Below are positions 58,345-64,000 of a stretch of 64,000 bases of DNA, piece after piece; position 1 is the stretch's first letter; each line of letters opens with the position of its first letter. The position numbers were made by a program, and so were the translations under genes. This DNA is from an uncultured Propionibacterium sp. (GTDB taxonomy: Bacteria; Actinomycetota; Actinomycetes; Propionibacteriales; Propionibacteriaceae). The stretch lies in the NCBI GenBank assembly GCA_938036835.1, contig CALHWB010000016.1, forward strand, positions 8,014-72,013. Direction: 5' to 3'. The notes beneath the pieces are model-generated. The model made no database searches. It saw only the letters and a program-made list of their open reading frames with translations, and was not told where the DNA came from.

Positions 58345-59243
58345 AGTCCCACCTCATCGAATTTGGCGATGGCCAGTTCACGTCCGGTTTCGATGATCCG
58401 GCTGGCCTGGTCGAAGCTGAACATGGTACCCAGGCTGGCGGGTACCTCGATATGCACGTCGGGTGGGTTGACCGCGATTCGGGATGCCTGGATCCGGGCC
58501 TGCATGACATCCAGCGCCAGGGTGACCATGTCCAGCAGAGCCAGATCGCTGGGGAGCGGATCGAATGGGTCGCCCGCTGTCGCCTGGTGGCGTCTGGTCG
58601 GTAGCACGTCGGCGATTCGCTCACCGAGCCTGGCCAACGCGTTCGGCCCCGACACCTGGTCGGCGGAGGCCTCGATGGCGCTGGCGGGGCGCAGCCCGGG
58701 ATCGTTGCCGAACAGCGAGACGGCCAGCGCCAGGTCGGCGTCCAATCGCAGCGAGGGCTCGATGGGCAGCGGATTGAGCACCCCACCGTCGGCTAGCAGG
58801 CGTCCTTGCAGCATTACGGGCGAGAATACCGATGGCACGGCGATGGAGGCCCGGATCGCAGCCAGCAGCGGGCCTTCGGTGAACCACACCTCGCGGCGAG
58901 CGATCATGTCTGTTGCGACTGCGGTGTAGGGAATCGGCAGGTCCTCGATGCGCACCTCTCCGATTAGCCGGGCGAGGGTGCCCATGACCCGGTCGAGTTT
59001 CACCAGGCCCGGTGCCCCGAGCGTGGGACGAAACATCAGCCACATGTTGGTTTTGGACAGTTTGAGGGCGGTTTCGGTCAATTGGTCCAGTTTGCCGGCC
59101 GCGAATGCCCCGCCGACCAGGGCGCCGATGGATGCGCCGGCGACGGCCACCACTTCGTGGCCTCGGGCCACGAGCTCTTGTAGGACGCCGATGTGGGCAT
59201 AGCCCCGGGCGCCGCCCGAGCCTAACGTCAACGAGATCCGCAT
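58341..59243 (-). CDS. Patatin-like phospholipase family protein
   Basis: 300 residues with the Ser-Asp dyad of bacterial patatins: oxyanion loop GSGGARGYAHIGVLQEL (about 8-24), nucleophile Ser in GASIGALVGG (about 38-47), and catalytic Asp in LADGGVLNPLPI (about 170). It resembles RssA-like proteins. A role in lipid hydrolysis or signalling is likely; substrate unknown. Its 3' end overlaps msrA by 4 nt, so the two are translated together. Confidence 0.92.
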   Translation of the reverse strand: MRISLTLGSGGARGYAHIGVLQELVARGHEVVAVAGASIGALVGGAFAAGKLDQLTETALKLSKTNMWLMFRPTLGAPGLVKLDRVMGTLARLIGEVRIEDLPIPYTAVATDMIARREVWFTEGPLLAAIRASIAVPSVFSPVMLQGRLLADGGVLNPLPIEPSLRLDADLALAVSLFGNDPGLRPASAIEASADQVSGPNALARLGERIADVLPTRRHQATAGDPFDPLPSDLALLDMVTLALDVMQARIQASRIAVNPPDVHIEVPASLGTMFSFDQASRIIETGRELAIAKFDEVGL

Positions 59244-59300
59244 CTTCCTTCCGATCCCGGTTTCATGCCTGTCAACCGGTTCCCGAGCCGAATGCCCGGG

Positions 59301-59993
59301 TCATTGGGCGGGGGCCAGCCGCCAATCCACTGGTTCGCCTCCCTGGGCGACCAGCGCCTCGTTGGCCTGGCTGAACGGTCTGGAACCGAAGAAGCCCGAG
59401 CGCGCCGACAGCGGGGATGGATGGGCCGAGGCGATCACCGGTATCCCGCTGGCCGTCAGCGGTCCGGTTAGGGTCTGCGCGTCGCGTCCCCACAGGATCG
59501 CCACCAGCGGGCCACCGCGGGCGGCCAGGGCGTCGATCGCCGCGCCGGTCACCGGTTCCCAGCCCTTGCCCCGGTGTGAGGCGGGGCGTCCGGGCTGTAC
59601 GGTCAGGCAGCGGTTCAGCAGCAACACACCCTGCTCGAACCAACCGCTCAGGTCGCCATGTTCACAGGGCGGGATGCCAAGATCGTCGGATAGCTCGCGG
59701 TAGATGTTGATCAGGCTTTTCGGCAGCGGGCGCACGCTGGCGTCTACCGCGAAGCTGAGCCCGATCGGGTGCCCGGGGGTCGGGTAGGGGTCTTGGCCGA
59801 CGATCAGCACCCGGACATCGGCCAGTGGACGGGTGAAGGCTCGTAGTACCTTGTCGCCGGCGGGTAGATAGTTTCGTCCGGCGGCCAGTTCGGCGCGCAG
59901 GAATTCCCCCATCGCGTGGATGGCGTCTTGCTGATCGGCGAGTGCCGCAGCCCAATCGGGGGCCATCAGTTCGGTGATCGGACGAGCAGCCAT
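59301..59993 (-). CDS. ung: Uracil-DNA glycosylase (family 1)
   Basis: 230 residues from ATG 59993; a GTG three codons upstream is in the same frame. Family-1 motifs: water-activating Asp68 in LIVGQDPYPT, GLSFAV, LLNRCLTVQPGRPASHRGKGW (family-1 normally LLN..LTV, read here at about 128) and the DNA-intercalation loop HPSPLSAR near 190. Excises uracil from DNA. TAGTGT on the minus strand ends 7 nt before ATG 59993, favouring a leaderless start there. Confidence 0.95.
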   Translation of the reverse strand: MAARPITELMAPDWAAALADQQDAIHAMGEFLRAELAAGRNYLPAGDKVLRAFTRPLADVRVLIVGQDPYPTPGHPIGLSFAVDASVRPLPKSLINIYRELSDDLGIPPCEHGDLSGWFEQGVLLLNRCLTVQPGRPASHRGKGWEPVTGAAIDALAARGGPLVAILWGRDAQTLTGPLTASGIPVIASAHPSPLSARSGFFGSRPFSQANEALVAQGGEPVDWRLAPAQ

Positions 59994-60003
59994 GGCATGC
60001 ACA

Positions 60004-61191
60004 CTACCCGGTCGCCTGGGGGCCGGGCTGGGTCGAGGTGGCGGTAGACGACCACAGCCCGACGATAGCCATCAGGGCGGCACCGACGCCGAAGGCGATG
60101 AGCAGACCGAATCGGTCGGCGAGCATTCCGGCGATCAACGGCCCGGCGATGGTACCCAGGTCGGAGTGCATCTGGAAGACGGCTACGGCGCTGCCGCCTG
60201 CCCCTTTGGTGACGTCACCGACTATGGCTGTGGGGGCGGTGGCGAGCGCCGCCGCGCCCACGCCGAAGACGCACAGCAATAGGCTCAGCCAGCCGATATC
60301 GGGGGCGAACGGCACCGCGCCTCCGGCCGCGGCGCAGATCAGCAGTCCGCCGGCCAGGACGGGCCGGCGTCCCCATGAATCGACCGCTCGGCCGACCGGC
60401 GCCAGTGCGATGCCCTGCACGACCGCGGCCAACGCGAAGCTGAGCGCCGTCCAGGTGGCGGGGCGGTGCAGCACCTCCACCACTAGGATCGGCACGAGTG
60501 TCGATCGGGCACCATGGGCCTGCCAGCCGGAGGCGAAGTTGGCCAGGCACGCGGCGCGGAACCGTTTTTGGGTCAACGCGCCTCGTAGACTGGTGCCGGC
60601 CTCGCCACCGCGGTCGGCCGGGGCCTGGTCTGGCCGGCGCAGCCAGCCGAGGCCGGCCAGACCAGCCATCAATAGCGTGCCCGCATAGAAGAAGAACGGG
60701 GCCCGCAGCGAGATCGCGGCGAAGATGCCGCCCACCGCCGGGCCGGCCATGCCTCCCAATAGGAAACCCCCGGAGAACACCGCGCTGGCCCGGCCGCGCA
60801 GGCTGTCCGGGACGCTGGCCAGCAGCAGGGTCATGGCCGCCACGGTGAACATGGCCGAGCCGATGCCACCGATGCCGCGTAGCACGAGCAGCTGCCAGTA
60901 GCTCTGGGCCATGCCGGCCGCGGCGGTGCTCAGGGCGACGATGCCGATCCCCGAGCCGAGCGCGGCCCGTTCGCCGATGAACTGGTTGATCCGGCCGCAC
61001 CAGGGGGTGGTCAGCAGCCGGGCCAGCGCGAAGGCACTGATGACCGCGCCGACGGCGAATTGGGAGACTCCGAAGCCGCGGGCGAATACCGGAAGCACCG
61101 GCACCAGGACGCCGAATCCCACCATTACCAGGAAGGCAACCAGCGAGAGCACCCAGACATTGCGGGGCATACCACCAGCGATTCGGATCAC
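60004..61191 (-). CDS. Major facilitator superfamily (MFS) transporter
   Basis: 395 residues with 12 hydrophobic helices. The motif-A-like loop between helices 2 and 3 reads FALARLLTTPWCGRINQFIGERAALGSG and its second copy is GRAVDSWGRRPVLAGG near 255. Typical of DHA1-like drug or metabolite efflux pumps. On the minus strand TAGTCT lies 6 nt before GTG 61191, so I prefer it over the GTG at 61197 (two codons upstream). Substrate unknown; single gene. Confidence 0.9.
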   Translation of the reverse strand: MIRIAGGMPRNVWVLSLVAFLVMVGFGVLVPVLPVFARGFGVSQFAVGAVISAFALARLLTTPWCGRINQFIGERAALGSGIGIVALSTAAAGMAQSYWQLLVLRGIGGIGSAMFTVAAMTLLLASVPDSLRGRASAVFSGGFLLGGMAGPAVGGIFAAISLRAPFFFYAGTLLMAGLAGLGWLRRPDQAPADRGGEAGTSLRGALTQKRFRAACLANFASGWQAHGARSTLVPILVVEVLHRPATWTALSFALAAVVQGIALAPVGRAVDSWGRRPVLAGGLLICAAAGGAVPFAPDIGWLSLLLCVFGVGAAALATAPTAIVGDVTKGAGGSAVAVFQMHSDLGTIAGPLIAGMLADRFGLLIAFGVGAALMAIVGLWSSTATSTQPGPQATG

Positions 61192-61338
61192 CATCACAGA
61201 CTATGGCCCGTGGCCCGGTTCGCCTGGTGCCGTGTTGGGCGCCCGGACGCTCCCGGCTCGCCCGGCCGCGGTGACGATCTCGGTTATGGGTTCGGGTTCG
61301 GCCTATGCTGAAGGCGCAACCAGTCAGGAGGAAGACCC

Positions 61339-62745
61339 ATGCCCGCCACATCAGGCCCTGCCCCCATAGCGGAACCCCCTGCCATCCCCGATGACATCAA
61401 ATACACTCCGCTGTGGCTGCGGATATTGGCCGGCTGGGGGTGGCGGCTGCTGGTGTCTGCCGGGGTCATAGCCCTCTTCTGGGTGGTCGGCAAGTACCTG
61501 AGCCAGATAGTGGTGCCGCTTCTGCTGGCCCTGCTGATCACGGCCGGGTTGTCTCCGTTGACCAACTGGTTGGAGAAGCACCGGCTGCCGCGCTGGGCGG
61601 GCGCCTTGGTGGCATTGCTGTCGATGGTGTTGGTCTTCACCGGGCTGCTCACCCTGGTGGGTGCCCAGATAGCGGCTCAATGGCAGGATCTGACGACCGC
61701 TGCCACCAAGGGTTTCAGCGATCTCATCACCTGGCTGGGTACCGGTCCTTTCCATATCAGTGCGGAGCAGATGGCGGCCTGGGTGGATCAGGGCCTGAAG
61801 GCTTTGCAGGATTCTCGGAACCAGATCGCAACGGCGGTGGCCTCTGCGGGTTCGCGTATCGGTGCCTTCTTCGCTGGTTTGGCGACCTGCCTGTTCGCGG
61901 CCTTCTTCTTCCTGAAGGACGGCCGGCGGATCTCCGGTGCCTTCGAGAAGCTGCTGCCCACCTACGCCATGGGGACGATCGAGCCAGCCGTCCGGGGCGG
62001 CTGGACGTCGCTGGCGTCCTATGTGCGTGCCGCGGTCACGGTGGCTGCCATCGACGGTGTCGGCGCGGGTTTGGGGGCGTTGATCCTGGGCTCGAATCTG
62101 TGGGTCGCGATCACCGCGTTCACCTTCGTTTGCTCGTTCATCCCGTTGCTGGGTGCGCTGATAGCCGGGACCGTGGCCGTGGTGGTGACGCTGGTCACTC
62201 TTGGCTGGGTGAAGGCAATCGTCATGCTGGTCATTTTCGTGCTGGTGATGAATATCGAGGCCAATGTGCTGCAGCCGCTGCTGCTCGGGCGGGCGGTGGA
62301 GATCCACCCGCTGCTGGTGCTGCTGGGTATCTCGGCGGGGGCCATAGTCGCCGGTGTTGCCGGCGCGCTGTTCGCGATTCCGTTGATCGCCTTCGTCTCG
62401 GGCGCCATCCGCGGAATGACTGGCCTTTTCGCCGATGGGGGAGTACGCCGCCGGGTGAACGTCCCCTGGCGGCATCGTTCGGCCAGGCCGATGCGGGTAT
62501 CGCGTTCGGCCGGTTCACCGGTAACCCGGGCGACTGCCGAGGCGGCCGATCAGCCGGCGGCTCGGATGGCCGATCCGGTGGCTGCCGGGCCTACCGAACC
62601 ACCGGATGGCTCATTGAGTAGCTTCTACGGTGCCGTCGATGCCGGGCCGGCTGTTCCGGAGATAGTGGATCCGGGCATCGGCCGGGCCGCTGGTTTTGTT
62701 GCGGACCCGGTCGCTGGAAGCAAACCGGGGACGATCCCGGAATAG
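61339..62745 (+). CDS. AI-2E family transporter
   Basis: 468 residues. Hydrophobic helices begin at about 25; the family core appears as VVPLLLALLITAGLSPLTNWLEK, FFLKDGRRISGAFEKLLP, SLLPLLGALIAGTVAVVVTL-like FIPLLGALIAGTVAV and LVMNIEANVLQPLLLGRAVEIHPLLVLLGI near 300. The name comes from E. coli TqsA, but many members export other small molecules or ions. The last 110 residues are a Pro/Ala-rich cytoplasmic tail. AGGAGG precedes ATG 61339 at 9 nt; TATGCT at 61302 may be its -10. Confidence 0.92.
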   Translation: MPATSGPAPIAEPPAIPDDIKYTPLWLRILAGWGWRLLVSAGVIALFWVVGKYLSQIVVPLLLALLITAGLSPLTNWLEKHRLPRWAGALVALLSMVLVFTGLLTLVGAQIAAQWQDLTTAATKGFSDLITWLGTGPFHISAEQMAAWVDQGLKALQDSRNQIATAVASAGSRIGAFFAGLATCLFAAFFFLKDGRRISGAFEKLLPTYAMGTIEPAVRGGWTSLASYVRAAVTVAAIDGVGAGLGALILGSNLWVAITAFTFVCSFIPLLGALIAGTVAVVVTLVTLGWVKAIVMLVIFVLVMNIEANVLQPLLLGRAVEIHPLLVLLGISAGAIVAGVAGALFAIPLIAFVSGAIRGMTGLFADGGVRRRVNVPWRHRSARPMRVSRSAGSPVTRATAEAADQPAARMADPVAAGPTEPPDGSLSSFYGAVDAGPAVPEIVDPGIGRAAGFVADPVAGSKPGTIPE

Positions 62746-62780
62746 CCCCCTATTGGGTGCGGTTGTTCGTGCCGGGCGTC

Positions 62781-62786
62781 TAGATT
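62781..62786 (+). promoter_or_regulatory. -10 box, leaderless start of the final gene
   Basis: TAGATT ends 6 nt before ATG 62793. Confidence 0.5.
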
Positions 62787-62792
62787 GGGTGC

Positions 62793-64000
62793 ATGAGTGA
62801 GCCTGCCGAGTTTAAGCACTTCCCGTCGGATCTTGCCGGAGGCTCGGTCGGGGATTCCGCCGGGATTCTCTCTGCCGCCGGTAGCCGGTCTCCCGCTGCC
62901 CTGGATATCGAACGGCAGGTCGCACTGTACGACACTCCCATGAGCGCCGCCCGCCGGGCCGAGGCCGCCGTCGAGCAGTCCCTTGCCCGGCAGGTGACGT
63001 CCCAGGCCGGGGCCGGCCCCGTTGCGCCGGCCGAGCCGGCGACCGGGGTTTGCGGTGCTGCACCGGGTGATGCGTCGGGTGTGGATTCGTCGGCCGCGGA
63101 AGCGGCGGAATCGACCGGAATCGAGCAGGCCGGGATTGTGGCTGCCGGGCCGGTGCGGCCGGCCGGTGAGGTTGAAACCGGTCAGGCTGGGCAGGCCGAT
63201 GCCACCGAGCCTGCCTGGGAGGCCGATCCGGGTCGGGTTCCGGCCGAGCCCCAGTCGGTCGATGACTGGTTGGACGACGCCGTCAACGGGTCGGTGGCGG
63301 CGGCTGCCGAGGCGGCCGATTGGGTCGATCCCGAGGCGCAGCGGCCCCCGGAGCCGGCCGCTGCGCCGCCGGCCGCAGAACCCGCGGGCGACGGGTCGCC
63401 TGGCGACAGGCTCGCGGCCGGGCAGGAAGAGCAGCATGCCGGGCCGGTGTTCAGCCTCCAGATGGAGGATGTCGCCGCTACCGCGGGCGAATTTGTGCGC
63501 GATGCCGGCGATTTCGCCCGGCAGGCTTGGCAGCGGTTCGGCCGGTTCGCCAGCGGGGTGCGTGGCGAAACCCTTCCGGCCGACGAGATGACCAGCGATG
63601 CTCAGGCGGCCAGGCCGGCCGGTAGCCGCGGTGTCGAGCGCCTGGTGCTGCGCTCGGTGGGGCGTCGGGTGCGTTTGGTGAGCGATTCCCGGGTGCCCAC
63701 CATCACCGCCGACGGTCCGCATACCCTGCGCCGGCACGGCGCGATCCTTGAGGTCAACACCGAGGGCGAGGTTGGGCTGAATTTCGACGGTTTCAGTATG
63801 GTGCGGCCGCCGCGTTCGGTGGATGATCTGCGTACCCTGGGTTTGGGTAGGGAGCTTGTGGTGCGGGTCAACCCGGCCATTCTGGTGGATGCCGAGGTCA
63901 CCGGCAGCCGGTTGACGACCGTCGGCCTGCCCTATCTGGGCCGGATCCGGGTGACCGCCGGTGGTCTCAACATGTCTGGGGTGCATGAGGTGGCCGAGGC
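62793..64000 (+). CDS. Ala/Pro/Glu-rich protein, 3' end outside window
   Basis: The frame is open from ATG 62793 to the last base (402 codons, no stop). A low-complexity region (about residues 20-215) rich in Ala, Gly, Glu, Pro is followed by a helical segment with EDVAATAGEFVRDAGDFARQAW near 225-245. From about 280 a folded part begins (SRGVERLVLRSVGRRVRLVSD, TLRRHGAILEVNTEGEVGLNFDGF) with strand-rich sequence. I do not recognise the family. Leaderless start supported by TAGATT. The antisense frame 62625-63986 is a shadow of this gene. Confidence 0.75.
   Translation, partial: MSEPAEFKHFPSDLAGGSVGDSAGILSAAGSRSPAALDIERQVALYDTPMSAARRAEAAVEQSLARQVTSQAGAGPVAPAEPATGVCGAAPGDASGVDSSAAEAAESTGIEQAGIVAAGPVRPAGEVETGQAGQADATEPAWEADPGRVPAEPQSVDDWLDDAVNGSVAAAAEAADWVDPEAQRPPEPAAAPPAAEPAGDGSPGDRLAAGQEEQHAGPVFSLQMEDVAATAGEFVRDAGDFARQAWQRFGRFASGVRGETLPADEMTSDAQAARPAGSRGVERLVLRSVGRRVRLVSDSRVPTITADGPHTLRRHGAILEVNTEGEVGLNFDGFSMVRPPRSVDDLRTLGLGRELVVRVNPAILVDAEVTGSRLTTVGLPYLGRIRVTAGGLNMSGVHEVAE

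Noticed and set aside
57449..58786. Long minus-strand frame spanning HAD end, msrA and patatin
   Set aside because: Overlaps two certain genes in another frame. The short part in the 57514-57723 gap looks protein-like but has no start of its own.
62625..63986. 453-codon minus-strand frame at the right end
   Set aside because: Gly/Arg/His-rich antisense shadow. The plus frame from 62793 has a leaderless promoter and sensible composition, and runs off the window.
1..64000. CRISPR arrays, insertion sequences, prophage or integrase genes
   Set aside because: No repeat-spacer pattern, transposase or integrase motif was found on either strand, including at the edges of the 35-40 kb cassette.

Overview
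The window is GC-rich throughout (most genes strongly favour G/C at third codon positions) and reads as the chromosome of a high-GC Actinomycetota. The left end has the actinobacterial order mazG - eno - divIC/ftsB-like - DUF501 - ppx - tRNA. Many genes appear leaderless, with a TANNNT box ending 6-7 nt before the start codon. Energy genes built around acryloyl/propionyl-CoA chemistry fit a propionic-acid-type fermenter (Propionibacteriaceae is my guess, inferred only). I see no IS element, CRISPR array, rRNA or phage module.

Layout: (1) 1-4792 housekeeping block (lipoprotein end, mazG, eno, septum formation initiator, DUF501, Ppx/GppA), then an odd tRNA with anticodon UAA at 4812-4885 and a convergent metallophosphoesterase. 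(2) 6070-13728: tightly coupled five-gene operon, SWIM zinc finger - DUF5691 - MoxR AAA+ ATPase - DUF5682 - VWA protein, with 4-nt or similar overlaps at three of four junctions. (3) 13835-18344: two YtrA-type GntR regulators with visible operators, one leading DUF1648 and a CPBP protease gene broken by an in-frame TAG, the other leading an ABC exporter. (4) 18948-24198: beta-alanyl-CoA:ammonia-lyase-like protein, acyl-CoA dehydrogenase and FixA-FixB-FixC-FixX-like proteins, which together predict conversion of beta-alanyl-CoA through acryloyl-CoA to propionyl-CoA. (5) 24415-35345: a same-strand amino-acid catabolism block with PucR and FCD-GntR regulators, an SDR, a D-amino-acid (D-hydroxyproline) oxidase, a DHDPS-family deaminase, a Ser/Cys proline racemase family enzyme, an Asp/Glu racemase family gene interrupted by TAA, an NSS sodium symporter with its 46-aa small subunit, and an acylating aldehyde dehydrogenase. 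It looks like hydroxyproline/proline-type catabolism.

(6) 35346-39882: a less GC-rich, apparently acquired cassette: candidate Cys-containing 53-aa peptide, hairpin, ABC-2 permease, CPBP-like membrane protein, SPASM/radical-SAM protein whose N-terminal half is degenerate, and an ABC ATPase. It resembles a ribosomally made peptide (RiPP) locus with a decaying maturase. Its 3' end overlaps the neighbouring lactonase gene by 138 nt in convergent orientation. (7) 39745-64000: ordinary chromosomal genes: lactonase, DUF2252, Bax-inhibitor-1 family, NUDIX, lipoproteins, 3-methyladenine glycosylase, DUF2207, an OpuC-type osmoprotectant ABC transporter operon, an LGFP-repeat NlpC/P60 hydrolase, old yellow enzyme, HAD phosphatase, MsrA, patatin, uracil-DNA glycosylase, MFS, AI-2E family transporter and the start of a large Ala/Pro/Glu-rich protein running off the end.

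Three genes carry in-frame stop codons inside otherwise continuous family sequence (15793 TAG, 32262 TAA, 38192 TAG). These are either real decay or base-call errors. The best candidates for an undescribed system are the five-gene SWIM/MoxR/VWA module and the cassette in region 6.
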